Source: an uncultured Candidatus Melainabacteria bacterium
GTDB lineage: Bacteria; Cyanobacteriota; Vampirovibrionia; Gastranaerophilales; Gastranaerophilaceae
NCBI GenBank assembly: GCA_934757155.1
Contig: CAKVLI010000007.1
Location: 1 to 64,000, forward strand
Reading direction: 5' to 3'
DNA: 64,000 nt
Shown here: in pieces, positions 9,317 to 17,311 of the stretch
How positions within the stretch are numbered: the first letter of the stretch is position 1
Layout: each line of letters opens with the position of its first letter
Translations under genes and position numbers: made by a program
The notes under the pieces: generated by a model
The model's input: only the letters and a program-made list of their open reading frames with translations
The model's database searches: none
Told to the model about the DNA's origin: nothing

Positions 9317-9790
9317 CTACTCCTTCCATAAGACCCTGTCCACAACGTCATTGTCAAACCCGTTGACCTCACTTCTGTAACCTAGAATTTTTTCCGTTAT
9401 GTCGTTTGCTAGTTCTGTCATCTTGTTCTTCAAACCTTGTTTTGCCTCATTTGACAAGTTTTCAAGATTTGCGCGAGAAGTTTCAAGCTCTTCCTGCGCA
9501 ACCTTCTGAGCATCGTTCACCAAGTCAGACTTTTTAGACTTAAAGTCGTCTAAAGTATCTACATACTTGTTTCTGGCATCATTTTTAGCCTCTTCAAGCT
9601 TTTCTTCTTTTTGATTTGTCAATTCTTCTGTTTTCGTATCATTGTCGGAAGCCGTTTGATAGTTTCCGTCAATAACACGTCTGCGCTCTTCCATGATGTT
9701 AAGAACCGGCGCATACAAAATCTTGTTCATCAAAAAGACAAACACTATAAAAGTTATTATTGTAGCTAAAAATGTACCGTTGAACTCCAT
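9317..9790 (-). CDS. atpF': ATP synthase b' subunit
   Basis: Second peripheral stalk subunit, 157 residues, with the membrane helix right at the N-terminus (ATIITFIVFVFLMNKILYAP) and then a charged coiled coil. The motif ILYAPVLNIMEERR is typical of b/b'. Paired b and b' genes are characteristic of Cyanobacteria and a few other groups, while most bacteria use a b homodimer. It lies between atpE and atpF, as in cyanobacterial clusters. Its SD (GAGG) is rather far from the ATG. Confidence 0.93.
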   Translation of the reverse strand: MEFNGTFLATIITFIVFVFLMNKILYAPVLNIMEERRRVIDGNYQTASDNDTKTEELTNQKEEKLEEAKNDARNKYVDTLDDFKSKKSDLVNDAQKVAQEELETSRANLENLSNEAKQGLKNKMTELANDITEKILGYRSEVNGFDNDVVDRVLWKE

Positions 9791-9806
9791 TTTTTGTTAT
9801 TTACCT

Positions 9807-10052
9807 CTAGCCCATCATACCTGATAATTTCATACCAATAACCAAAGCGTAAATCGCACAAGCTTCAGCAAGAGCAGCACCAACGAGGAAGAAACCGACT
9901 GCCTTACCTGCGATTTCAGGTTGTCTTGAAATTGCATCCATCAAACCTTTTGTTGCAACACCGATACCAAGACCTGCACCGATTGCACCAAAACCCATTG
10001 CAATACCTGCACCTAATTGTGCCAAATCAGAAACTGTTTTTACTTCTTCCAT
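9807..10052 (-). CDS. atpE: ATP synthase c subunit (rotor ring)
   Basis: Two-helix hairpin of 81 residues that forms the ion-carrying ring. The conserved loop is ISRQPE (41-46) and the ion carboxylate is Glu63 in LAEACAIYAL. The ligands used for sodium in known Na+-type rings are missing: the helix-1 Gln position is Ile30 (GLGIG) and the residues after Glu63 are Ala-Cys rather than Ser-Thr. The ring is therefore predicted to use protons. GGAG lies seven bases before the ATG. A 74-base gap separates it from atpB. Confidence 0.97.
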   Translation of the reverse strand: MEEVKTVSDLAQLGAGIAMGFGAIGAGLGIGVATKGLMDAISRQPEIAGKAVGFFLVGAALAEACAIYALVIGMKLSGMMG

Positions 10053-10126
10053 TTTTTATCTCCTTTTTCTTCTTATTTCTAACTCTTTGGTCAGCGCCTG
10101 CTTATTACCAACCTTTTGTTTCCATA

Positions 10127-10822
10127 TTAATGCTCCTCGTTCACCGCCGTTGCAATATAAACCGTCGTAAGCATTGTAAATACAAGAGCCTGAACACACG
10201 CTACCAAAACTTCAAAGAACATAATCGGCAGCGGTAAACCGAACGCAACCAAGCCAAGCAAGGCAGAAATCAAAATTTCGCCCGCCAATATGTTACCGAA
10301 AAGTCGTAACGCCAATGTCAACGGTCTTGTAAAGAGTTCCAAAACCTCTACTAACATAGAAATTATTCCAACAAAAGAAAACTCGTGCAAAAGAAATTTG
10401 CCCTTCTTCTTTATTAAACCTGCTACAACATAGTACACAAGTACTATTACAGCAAGTCCCGCCGTCAAGTTAATATCATTTGTAGGAGATGCTATCTCAC
10501 CACTCTTCAAATGAATTACCTTCAAAGGCAACTGTCCCATCAAGTTCGCAGTCACAATAAACAAAAACAGTGACGCAATCAATGGGAAGTGTTTTCTTCC
10601 ACCGTGTGGAATCATTCCCGAAATCAAGCCATCAAAATAACCCAGAATTTTTTCAAACACAAGTTGCAATTTTGACGGAAAAACAGAAAGTTTTCTTGTC
10701 GCAATGAAAGAAACAATGAGCAAAAACGCCATTGCTGTCCACATTGTCACAAGCGTATCCATATTAAAGGACATATTATGACCCATAATAACTTTATCAA
10801 CTATCCAATGTCCTTCGCTCAT
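10127..10822 (-). CDS. atpB: ATP synthase a subunit
   Basis: Membrane subunit that forms the proton half-channels against the c ring. About 231 residues with five to six membrane helices. The essential Arg is in LTLALRLFGNILAGE, and the C-terminal helix (FEVLVACVQALVFTMLTTVY) is typical. The start is set at the ATG at 10822 (MSEGHWIVDK), with AGAGG seven bases upstream; a longer frame to 10894 would run through the promoter. First gene of the cluster; no atpI precedes it. Confidence 0.96.
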   Translation of the reverse strand: MSEGHWIVDKVIMGHNMSFNMDTLVTMWTAMAFLLIVSFIATRKLSVFPSKLQLVFEKILGYFDGLISGMIPHGGRKHFPLIASLFLFIVTANLMGQLPLKVIHLKSGEIASPTNDINLTAGLAVIVLVYYVVAGLIKKKGKFLLHEFSFVGIISMLVEVLELFTRPLTLALRLFGNILAGEILISALLGLVAFGLPLPIMFFEVLVACVQALVFTMLTTVYIATAVNEEH

Positions 10823-10865
10823 TGAACATCCTCTCTTCTCTTCGTCGGGTAAAATCCCCCAACCA

Positions 10866-10894
10866 ATCCTAACACAAAATTTGAAGTTTCGCAA
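10866..10894 (-). promoter_or_regulatory. Promoter of the ATP synthase operon
   Basis: On the minus strand TTGCGA, a 17-base spacer and TAGGAT, with TGT just before the -10. It gives a leader of roughly 35 bases before atpB. It lies back to back with the ychF promoter. Confidence 0.55.
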
Positions 10895-10910
10895 CGGATA
10901 AATAAATTTG

Positions 10911-10919
10911 TGATAAAAT
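10911..10919 (+). promoter_or_regulatory. Extended -10 promoter of ychF
   Basis: TGA-TAAAAT lies 33 bases upstream of the ychF start; no clear -35 is seen. Confidence 0.45.
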
Positions 10920-10952
10920 AGTACATATAGATTATTAGAGAAAGGATTTATT

Positions 10953-12050
10953 ATGCTGAGAGCCGGAATTGTAGGACTTCCGAATGTTGGAAAATCAACT
11001 TTGTTTAACGCACTTACTGCGACAAAAAACGCACAGAGCGCGAATTACCCGTTTTGTACAATTGAACCGAATGTCGGGGTCGTAACCGTTCCGGATGAAA
11101 GATTGCAAGTCCTTGCTGACCTTTGCAAATCAAAAGAAATCATCCCTACAGTTATCGAATTTGTTGATATTGCAGGACTTGTAAAAGGTGCAAGCAACGG
11201 CGAAGGTCTCGGCAACCAATTTTTACACAACATCAGAGAGGTTGATGCCATAATCCAAGTTGTAAGATGTTTTGATGACGAAAACACTATCCATGTGGCA
11301 GGAAAAGTTGACCCGATTAGCGATATTGAGGTTATTAATGCAGAACTCGCTCTCGCAGACTTAGCTTCTGTCGAAAGACGCCAAGCAAGAATCTCTAAAC
11401 AAGCAAAAGGCGGAGATAAAGAAGCTGTTCTTGAAGACGGAGCATTGAAAAAACTTACCGAACTTCTCAACGAAGGCACTTTCATAAACCTGAAAGACCA
11501 TTTTACAGACGATGAAATAGAAGTAATCAAACCTCTGAACCTTATGTCCGTAAAACCTGTAATCTATTGCGCAAATGTTTCAGAATTCGACCTGAAATCA
11601 GGCAACGATTACACAAAACGAGTTGAGGAATATGCACAATCTCACGGTGCGCAAACGGTTATCATCTGCGCAAGAATCGAAGAAGAACTCGTTGAACTCG
11701 GTGACGAAGGCGCAAAAGAATATCTCGCAGAACTCGGAGTTGAAAACAGCGGTATCGATAAAATGATTAAATCAGTATACAAACTCCTCAACCTAATTAC
11801 CTTCATAACCGCAGGCGAAAAAGAAACTCGTGCTTGGACCTGTTCAGCAGGAACAAAAGCTCCTCAGGCAGCCGGCGTAATCCATACCGATTTTGAAAAG
11901 GGATTTATCCGTGCAGAAGTTACTTCCTACAAAGATTTTGTAGAATGCGGTTCTTACACTGCCTGCAAAGACAAAGGCGTTACAAGACTTGAAGGCAAAG
12001 ACTATATCGTACAAGACGGTGACATCGTCCATTTTAGGTTTGCTGTTTAA
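10953..12050 (+). CDS. ychF: Redox-regulated ATPase/GTPase YchF (Obg family)
   Basis: Universal P-loop NTPase that binds the ribosome and, in known members, hydrolyses ATP better than GTP. The P-loop GLPNVGKST is at residues 7-15, the switch region DIAGLVKGAS follows, and the C-terminal TGS domain contains ETRAWTCSAGTKAPQAAGVIH, cut here as the characteristic signature. The 365 residues are full length. Its last 17 bases overlap the convergent small gene at 12034-12336. AAAGGA precedes the ATG. Confidence 0.96.
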   Translation: MLRAGIVGLPNVGKSTLFNALTATKNAQSANYPFCTIEPNVGVVTVPDERLQVLADLCKSKEIIPTVIEFVDIAGLVKGASNGEGLGNQFLHNIREVDAIIQVVRCFDDENTIHVAGKVDPISDIEVINAELALADLASVERRQARISKQAKGGDKEAVLEDGALKKLTELLNEGTFINLKDHFTDDEIEVIKPLNLMSVKPVIYCANVSEFDLKSGNDYTKRVEEYAQSHGAQTVIICARIEEELVELGDEGAKEYLAELGVENSGIDKMIKSVYKLLNLITFITAGEKETRAWTCSAGTKAPQAAGVIHTDFEKGFIRAEVTSYKDFVECGSYTACKDKGVTRLEGKDYIVQDGDIVHFRFAV

Positions 12051-12336
12051 CCTCTTTTGCAGCGTTCAACAACCAACCGTCAGAACGGAAATGCGCGTAA
12101 TTATTCTTACCCGCATACTTTCCGCCTACAGGTGTATTCAGCCATTTATCCAAAATCATAAGCGACTTTCTTAAAAGCTCGTAACCATACTTCTCCAAAA
12201 GCGAGCCATATTGTGTCGGGGTAAGAATTACCAGATTAATATCCGGCAATTCTATACGTATACTTGAATCCTGCTTAGGACGCCCGCCCCTTTGACCATT
12301 ATTTCTTGAAATCTCACTTCTATTCTTTGACCTCAT
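12034..12336 (-). CDS. Small protein with phage replication-type C-terminal motif
   Basis: About 100 residues. The N-terminal part is basic and contains QRGGRPKQ, an AT-hook-like patch. The rest (LTPTQYGSLLEKYG, ILDKWLNTP, KYAGKNNYAHFRSDGW) resembles a short module often found at the end of phage and plasmid replication proteins. That family link is from memory and needs a profile search. It overlaps the ychF end by 17 bases and is divergent from a repressor gene 312 bases away. It may be a relic of a mobile element, or a conserved small DNA-binding protein. Confidence 0.6.
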   Translation of the reverse strand: MRSKNRSEISRNNGQRGGRPKQDSSIRIELPDINLVILTPTQYGSLLEKYGYELLRKSLMILDKWLNTPVGGKYAGKNNYAHFRSDGWLLNAAKEVKQQT

Positions 12337-12545
12337 AAAATTCTCCCTGCTAAAAATCTTTCTTTCTTACTAAAACTACAAACGGAAACAATATCTCAGA
12401 AAAAACTACAATTAACCGCTGTTTTCCCCAAAACTTCACAATCTGTTTCATAATATGATACATCCGCGTCATACCTCTTCAACCGTTCTCTATTCCCAAA
12501 ATGTGTACACTTTCAGGCATTACCCGATAGTTGGTAATTGACATC
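12337..12545. other. Intergenic region upstream of two divergent genes
   Basis: No gene is seen. The region is AT-rich without obvious hairpins until the operator cluster that starts at 12546. A promoter for the minus-strand small gene must lie here or in the operator, but no convincing pair of boxes is visible. Confidence 0.4.
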
Positions 12546-12617
12546 TGTAAGATTACATGATTAAATATCATATAACATCTTACATCTTTTACATAATTGT
12601 AAGATTATATATTACAA
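12546..12617 (+). promoter_or_regulatory. Three-site operator for the S24 repressor
   Basis: The octamer TGTAAGAT occurs three times: 12546-12553 (plus), 12577-12584 (minus) and 12599-12606 (plus). Centre spacings are 31 and 22 bp, close to three and two helix turns. The third copy lies in the larger dyad TTGTAA-N9-TTACAA (12597-12617). It sits just upstream of the repressor gene, as an autoregulatory operator would. Binding is inference. Confidence 0.6.
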
Positions 12618-12648
12618 ATGTCAAGTATTATTTTAAAAATGGTGAAAC

Positions 12649-13269
12649 ATGAAACTTGAGGAACTTATATCAATAATTTCCAAAAAGACCGGAAATTATA
12701 TCAACCAGTCCATGCTGGCAGAAGGTTTAGGAATAACCCGACAAACCGTTAGTAACCGTATCAAAAACGATAGTCAGGTGACGGTGAGCGAGCTTAAAAA
12801 GATTGAAGATTTTTTCAATATAACGTTATTTAACGAATCCGACAATTTTGACGAAAATATAATCCACATTGATTATTACACGGATGTTTTTGCAAGCTGT
12901 GGAAACGGAAGCATAGTTTTTTCAGAAGAAAAAATCAAGCTACCAATCTCAACCCTGCTCATAAACGGGTTTTCGAAACAAAAAACGTATTCAATAATCA
13001 ATGCGACAGGAAACAGCATGTCACCGACAATTGACAACGGGGACAAATTAATCGTGGAACACTGGATTGGAGAACAAATTCAGGACAACAAAATCTACGT
13101 ATTCTGTTTCAACAACGAGTTTTATGTAAAAAGGTTATCCAAAAACCTTGACGAGATAATAATAAAATCCGATAACCCCGAGTACAGAGTACGCACCGTA
13201 AACGGACGAACTTCACAAGAACTGAAAGTAATAGGCAAAATCGTCGGTGCAGTAAAAAACCTCAACTAG
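12649..13269 (+). CDS. XRE-type HTH repressor with S24 (LexA/CI-like) peptidase domain
   Basis: Transcription regulator of 206 residues. An N-terminal helix-turn-helix (about 20-40, SMLAEGLGITRQTVSNRIKN) is joined to a C-terminal S24 domain with Ser123 in GNSMSPTI and Lys161 in YVKRL, the Ser-Lys dyad of self-cleaving repressors. A Cys-Gly pair in ASCGNG (83-87) is a possible cleavage site. It is organised like phage CI repressors, yet no phage structural, integrase or replication genes lie nearby. It probably represses itself through the operator just upstream and may control the divergent small gene. It could also be a chromosomal stress regulator. Confidence 0.82.
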   Translation: MKLEELISIISKKTGNYINQSMLAEGLGITRQTVSNRIKNDSQVTVSELKKIEDFFNITLFNESDNFDENIIHIDYYTDVFASCGNGSIVFSEEKIKLPISTLLINGFSKQKTYSIINATGNSMSPTIDNGDKLIVEHWIGEQIQDNKIYVFCFNNEFYVKRLSKNLDEIIIKSDNPEYRVRTVNGRTSQELKVIGKIVGAVKNLN

Positions 13270-13319
13270 GGGGGGGGTAAAGGGGTAAATGTATTTGGTT
13301 GGTGGTAACTACCGGTTAA
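13268..13319 (+). repeat. Interspersed repeat, family 1 (GGGGTAAATGTATT...ACTACC)
   Basis: A G run, GTAAAGGGGTAAATG, a TTGGTTGGTGG block and AACTACCGG. The same plan recurs at 13334, 13533 (reverse), 16424, 21375, 21428 and 21646 (reverse), with a partial copy at 37562. Confidence 0.65.
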
Positions 13320-13333
13320 ATGTCCTTCGGAAC

Positions 13334-13378
13334 GGGGGGGGAAAGGTATTGGGTGGGTTGGTGATGACTACCAGTTTA
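13334..13378 (+). repeat. Interspersed repeat, family 1, second copy
   Basis: Eight G, AAAGGTATTGGGTGGGTTGG, then GACTACCAGTTT. It is a shortened copy of the preceding repeat in the same direction. Confidence 0.6.
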
Positions 13379-13386
13379 AAACATTT

Positions 13387-13419
13387 CCCTCTCCGAGGGA
13401 GAGGGCTAGGGTAAGGGTT
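13387..13419 (+). repeat. REP-like hairpin repeat (family 2)
   Basis: CCCTCTCC-GA-GGGAGAGGG followed by CTAGGGTAAGGGT. It has the same hairpin-plus-tail form as copies at 6637, 16531, 16589 and 21481. Confidence 0.7.
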
Positions 13420-13430
13420 CAATGTTTGTT

Positions 13431-13467
13431 TTATCTTGCGATTCTTCACTTCGCTCAGAATGACGGT
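13431..13467 (+). repeat. Interspersed repeat, family 3 (GATTCTTC...CAGAATGAC)
   Basis: GCGATTCTTCACTTCGCTC and AGAATGACG form an imperfect palindrome of a type seen between genes in many bacterial genomes. Related copies lie at 21686 and 21742. Confidence 0.6.
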
Positions 13468-13477
13468 AGTAAATTCC

Positions 13478-13525
13478 TTGGTCACTTGGTCACTTGGTCA
13501 CTTGGTCACTTGGTCACTTGCTCAC
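13478..13525 (+). repeat. Octamer tandem repeat TTGGTCAC x5 plus one degenerate unit
   Basis: Five perfect copies of TTGGTCAC (13478-13517) are followed by TTGCTCAC (13518-13525). It is intergenic and contingency-repeat-like in form, but does not sit in a promoter spacer or coding region that I can identify. Confidence 0.9.
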
Positions 13526-13532
13526 TCAAACA

Positions 13533-13587
13533 CGCCAAATTGGTAATCACACCAACCAATCCTATATATTTACCCCTACCCCCCCCT
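13533..13587 (-). repeat. Interspersed repeat, family 1, reverse copy
   Basis: Reads GGGGGGGTAGGGGTAAATAT, a GGTTGGTGTGA block and TTACCAATTTGG on the minus strand, so it is inverted relative to the copies at 13268 and 13334. Together these copies bracket the hairpin and octamer repeats. Confidence 0.55.
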
Positions 13588-13623
13588 TTGACTTTAATAT
13601 ATATTTGGAGTTAAATGTAGTGC

Positions 13624-14964
13624 ATGAAGATAATTATTTTCGGTGCGAATGAAATTGGGTCAATGATTGCTTCCCAGTTTTATACAGCCAACGACATTAC
13701 AGTAATCGACGAAGAAAAAAACAAGTCAGACATATTCAACAAGCTTGATATAAGTTTTGTTGACGGAAACGCATCCAATATTGAGGTTTTGAAACAAGCG
13801 AACATCAAAAACGCAGATGTTTTTATCGCCTGCACGGATTCTGATGAGTTGAACATTGTTGCATGCCTGACCGCAAAACGTCTTAGCACGGTTTGTACAA
13901 TGTGTTTTGTACGTAAAGAGGAGTACAAATCTTCTCTCAAAATCACTAAAGACGCGGAATACAACGGAGATTTTTATGTTGATTACGTAATTTGGCCGGA
14001 AGAGCTTCTGACCCAAGAAATTTTCCGTATTATCATGGTTGCAAAGGCTCTTGACGTAGAAAACTTCGCAGACGGAAGGGCAAGACTGCTTGAATACAAG
14101 ATTGCAGAAAACTCAATTCTTGTAAACCAAATGGTTAAAAACTGCGGATTTCCGAAAGACACTCTCATTGTCGGAATCACCAGAGATGAAGAATTAATTA
14201 TCCCAAACGGCGAAACCGTTTTGCATCAAGACGACAAAGCAATTTTTATGGGGCTTTCGCATTCACTTGATATTCTTGCGGGAACATTTTTCCACGAGAA
14301 AGAATTTGTTAAAAATGTTGCCATAATAGGCGGCGGGAGTGTTGGACTTAAGCTTGCGAAATGTCTTGAGGATTTGAAACTCAAAATAAAGATTATCGAA
14401 AGAGATGAAGACAGGTGCGAATATTTGTCCGAGCAGCTTGCAACTGCACTTGTAATCCACGGTGACGGAACAGATTTGGAACTATTGAACGAAGAAGAAA
14501 TCAGCTCGTCTGATGTAGTCGTAAGTGTTACAAACAATGACGAAAAGAACCTTCTCTGCTCACTTTTGGTAAAACAATTGGGCGTAAAAAGAGTTATATC
14601 AAGGGTTGCGAAAAATGCAAACGTAACTTTGTTCGAAAGAGTCGGAGTTGATATCGCGATTTCTCCAAAAACAGCGTCACTTAACGAAATAAAGAACAAC
14701 CTTTGCGGACACAATGTCGGTATTCTTGCGACTGTTGAACAGGGCAAGGGCGAAGTTTTGAAGATTCTTCTTCCGGAAGATTATCAAACCCACAGGATTA
14801 TGGATTTAAAACTTCCGCAAAAAGCTGTTGTCGGAGTTATTCAAAGAAGAAACAGAATTATTATTCCTAACGGAACTACAGAGCTTATGGCAGGCGATAA
14901 CTTGATTATCTTTACTACAGGCGAAAACGCACCTGCAATAAGAGAGTACTTTAAGGTGGGCTAA
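13624..14964 (+). CDS. trkA: Trk potassium uptake regulatory subunit TrkA
   Basis: Cytoplasmic gating subunit of the Trk K+ channel. The 446 residues contain two successive TrkA-N (Rossmann, NAD(H)/ATP-binding) plus TrkA-C modules: the first begins KIIIFGANEIGSMIA at residue 2, the second NVAIIGGGSVGLKLAKCLE at about 235. Acidic residues at the ends of the second strands (VIDEEK, IIERDE) fit nucleotide ribose binding. The stop overlaps the trkH start (TAATG), so the two are co-translated. The upstream region is a repeat island, so the promoter is probably in the last 60 bases before the gene. Confidence 0.94.
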   Translation: MKIIIFGANEIGSMIASQFYTANDITVIDEEKNKSDIFNKLDISFVDGNASNIEVLKQANIKNADVFIACTDSDELNIVACLTAKRLSTVCTMCFVRKEEYKSSLKITKDAEYNGDFYVDYVIWPEELLTQEIFRIIMVAKALDVENFADGRARLLEYKIAENSILVNQMVKNCGFPKDTLIVGITRDEELIIPNGETVLHQDDKAIFMGLSHSLDILAGTFFHEKEFVKNVAIIGGGSVGLKLAKCLEDLKLKIKIIERDEDRCEYLSEQLATALVIHGDGTDLELLNEEEISSSDVVVSVTNNDEKNLLCSLLVKQLGVKRVISRVAKNANVTLFERVGVDIAISPKTASLNEIKNNLCGHNVGILATVEQGKGEVLKILLPEDYQTHRIMDLKLPQKAVVGVIQRRNRIIIPNGTTELMAGDNLIIFTTGENAPAIREYFKVG

Positions 14965-16430
14965 TGAGATTAACTTATCTGGCATATTCTTTTTCGCTTG
15001 CGGTAATGTATTTCAGTATTGTACTGTTACTCCCGATTTTTGTGGCATTCTATTACCACGAAACAGACGCGGTTTTACCGTTTTTAATCGCCGGCGCGCT
15101 TGCATTAATGATTTCTGTCACACTAAAAAGAATCATTCCCGGAACATCAAAAATCAAATCAATTAACGATATCAAAAAATCAGAAGGCTTGTGTGTTGTA
15201 ACATTTAGCTGGATTTTGGCAGGACTTTTGGCATCAATTCCGTATTTGTTTTTCGGCATGAACCCGCTTGATGCATTATTCGAAGCGACTTCCGGCATCA
15301 CGACCACTGGCGCAACTATCTTCACACATTTTGATTACCCAAAAACATTGTTCTTTTGGAGATCCTTCTCTCAATGGCTCGGCGGTATGGGAATTATCGT
15401 CTTATTCATAGCGATTTTGCCTCAGTTCGCAATAGCAGGAAGACAGTTGTTCTTCGCAGAAGCCCCTGGACCTACTGAAGACAAGTTTACACCGCGCATA
15501 AAAAACACCGCCGCATCACTTTGGAAAGTTTATGTCGGAATGACTTTACTCGAAGTTATCCTTCTCAAAGCAAACGGTTTCAGCGGTTTTCACTCAATCT
15601 GCTGTGCGTTTTCTTCCGTATCAGGCGGAGGTTTTTCACCAAATTCAGCAAGCTTAATCGGAAACTCAAACGCTGTCTTGTGGATTGTATGTTTCTTCAT
15701 GTTCTTTGCAGGAGCGAGTTATAACCTACAATACAGAGCTTGGAGCAAGTTCAACCCGCTGGTTTTATTCAGAAACGAAGAGTTTAGAACCTATCTTAAA
15801 ATAGTAACTCTGCTTGCCGTGATTTTGTCGGTTTCATTGTTCGCAAACTCAAACTACAATGTGGTTCAAAGTATAACACATTCGTTCTTCCAAATAGCGT
15901 CAACCATTTCGTCCTCAGGATTTTGCAGCGTTGACTTCGCATCTTGGGATTACACCTCAAAAGCAATCCTATTCATATCAATGCTTGCCGGCGGTTGCGC
16001 AAGTTCAGCCGGCGGTGGTATCAAAATCATGAGATGGCTTTTAATACTCAAAATTATGAAATCCGAACTTGCTAAGGTTTTGCACCCGAAAGCTGTATTC
16101 AACATAAAAATTAGCAGTTATTCCGTACCGAAAGAAGTTTTATACCAAACTCTTATGTTTGTATCCTTCTATTTGGCTATTGTTGCTGCATCCGCATTCA
16201 TTGTAGCAATCGCAGAACAAGACTCAATCGTCGGAATCTCCGGAGCAGTAAGTGCAGTCGGAAACATTGGTCCAGGTTTATGCACCGTAATCGGACCATT
16301 AGGGAATTTTGAACACTTAACCAATCTCTCAAAAACAATCCTAATCCTCGACATGTACATCGGGCGTCTTGAATTAATCCCGTTCTTAGTATTATTCCAA
16401 AAAGATTTGTGGAATGGAATAAAGGGGTAG
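14964..16430 (+). CDS. trkH: Trk potassium channel subunit TrkH
   Basis: Membrane K+ channel of the TrkH/TrkG/KtrB superfamily, 488 residues with about ten membrane spans in four MPM repeats. Selectivity-loop-type segments are visible: ATSGITTTGATIF (near residue 110), FSSVSGGGFSPN, STISSSGFCSVD and VSAVGNIGPGL. The internal GGCASSAGGGIK motif is typical of TrkH. It follows trkA with a one-base overlap. The gene end runs into a family 1 repeat. Confidence 0.94.
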   Translation: MRLTYLAYSFSLAVMYFSIVLLLPIFVAFYYHETDAVLPFLIAGALALMISVTLKRIIPGTSKIKSINDIKKSEGLCVVTFSWILAGLLASIPYLFFGMNPLDALFEATSGITTTGATIFTHFDYPKTLFFWRSFSQWLGGMGIIVLFIAILPQFAIAGRQLFFAEAPGPTEDKFTPRIKNTAASLWKVYVGMTLLEVILLKANGFSGFHSICCAFSSVSGGGFSPNSASLIGNSNAVLWIVCFFMFFAGASYNLQYRAWSKFNPLVLFRNEEFRTYLKIVTLLAVILSVSLFANSNYNVVQSITHSFFQIASTISSSGFCSVDFASWDYTSKAILFISMLAGGCASSAGGGIKIMRWLLILKIMKSELAKVLHPKAVFNIKISSYSVPKEVLYQTLMFVSFYLAIVAASAFIVAIAEQDSIVGISGAVSAVGNIGPGLCTVIGPLGNFEHLTNLSKTILILDMYIGRLELIPFLVLFQKDLWNGIKG

Positions 16431-16480
16431 GGGTAAAGGAGTAAATGTATTGGGTTGGTTGATGGGAAATACCAGCTTTG
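16424..16480 (+). repeat. Interspersed repeat, family 1, overlapping the trkH stop
   Basis: GGGGTAGGGGTAAAGGAGTA, AATGTATTGGGTTGGTTG and AATACCAGCTTT. The repeat supplies the trkH stop codon (TAG at 16428-16430), so insertion or loss here could change the TrkH C-terminus. Confidence 0.6.
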
Positions 16481-16530
16481 CGCGTTTGAGTTGAACGGTT
16501 GAAAGGTTGAGAAGTTGAAGGGTTTGTTAT

Positions 16531-16624
16531 CCCTTCTCCCGTCGGGAGAAGGCTAGGATGAGGGGACAGCCAATTTTACAGAATCGACACCTCACCCTTA
16601 ATCCCTCTCCTGCTAGGAGAGGGG
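16531..16624. repeat. Inverted pair of REP-like hairpins (REPIN-like)
   Basis: A forward hairpin copy (16531-16565, CCCTTCTCCCGTCGGGAGAA and tail) faces a reverse copy (16589-16624, tail and CTCTCCTGCTAGGAGAGGGG) across about 23 bases. This inverted-doublet form is that of REPINs, elements mobilised in trans by RAYT transposases in other bacteria. No such transposase is in the window. Confidence 0.65.
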
Positions 16625-16714
16625 AAAATGAATTTCTTAACTATTCAACTTCTAATTCACCAATACATTTCCCTGCTATTTTTGTGCTACACTGGTGAAA
16701 AAGGGGTTATAAAT

Positions 16715-17311
16715 ATGTCTATAAAAAAAGTTGTAAAGTATGGAACAGAATCATTAAGACAGCCTTCAAAAGAGGTTCATAAGGTTTCACAGAAAATAAA
16801 AACTCTTGTGGAAGACCTGCTTGATACAATGTATGCTCAAAACGGAGTAGGATTGGCAGCTCCGCAAATTGGAGAAAATTACAGAGTTTTCGTAATAGAT
16901 GTTTCAACCGGAAACGAACCTTTAAATCCAATGGTATTTATTAACCCGAAAATAATCAAAAAATCAGGCGCATGCATTAGCCACGAAGGTTGTTTGAGCT
17001 TCCCGGAAGCGTTTACGGATGTAAAAAGATATGCAAACGTAATGATTAAAGCACTTGATTCAAACGGACGCTCCTTCGTTTTGGAAGCAAAAGACGGAAC
17101 TTTGTTGGCGCGTGCAATTCAACACGAATTTGACCACCTTGACGGGATTTTGTTTATTGACCACGTTATCAATCGTTTTGAAGCTGACGGAGTGCTGAAA
17201 GAACACAATCTTCCGCCTCTTGATGTTGATAAAATTTTGGAAGAATCTGAATTGACAAAAGAAATAGACGTTTTGTTGGAAGAAAAAGTAAAAAATGACA
17301 AAGAAGCTTAA
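16715..17311 (+). CDS. def: Peptide deformylase
   Basis: Removes the N-formyl group from nascent proteins at the ribosome. All three metal-site motifs are present: GVGLAAPQ (I), EGCLSFP (II, Cys ligand) and HEFDHLDG (III, HExxH). The start is the ATG at 16715 (MSIKKVVKYG), eight bases after AGGGG; a longer frame back to 16628 adds an unlikely hydrophobic stretch that overlaps the end of a repeat and the probable promoter (TGC-TACACT, 16685-16693). The C-terminus has an extra acidic tail. It overlaps fmt by 17 bases, the usual def-fmt pairing. Confidence 0.96.
   Translation: MSIKKVVKYGTESLRQPSKEVHKVSQKIKTLVEDLLDTMYAQNGVGLAAPQIGENYRVFVIDVSTGNEPLNPMVFINPKIIKKSGACISHEGCLSFPEAFTDVKRYANVMIKALDSNGRSFVLEAKDGTLLARAIQHEFDHLDGILFIDHVINRFEADGVLKEHNLPPLDVDKILEESELTKEIDVLLEEKVKNDKEA

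Noticed and set aside
12034..13269. Complete prophage
   Set aside because: Only a repressor and one small phage-like gene are present; no integrase, structural or lysis genes and no attachment-site repeats.
13478..13525. Possible CRISPR array
   Set aside because: The units are 8-bp head-to-tail repeats with no spacers and no cas genes nearby.
13426..13614. 62-residue open frame in the repeat island
   Set aside because: It runs through the octamer array and two interspersed repeats and has no ribosome binding site.
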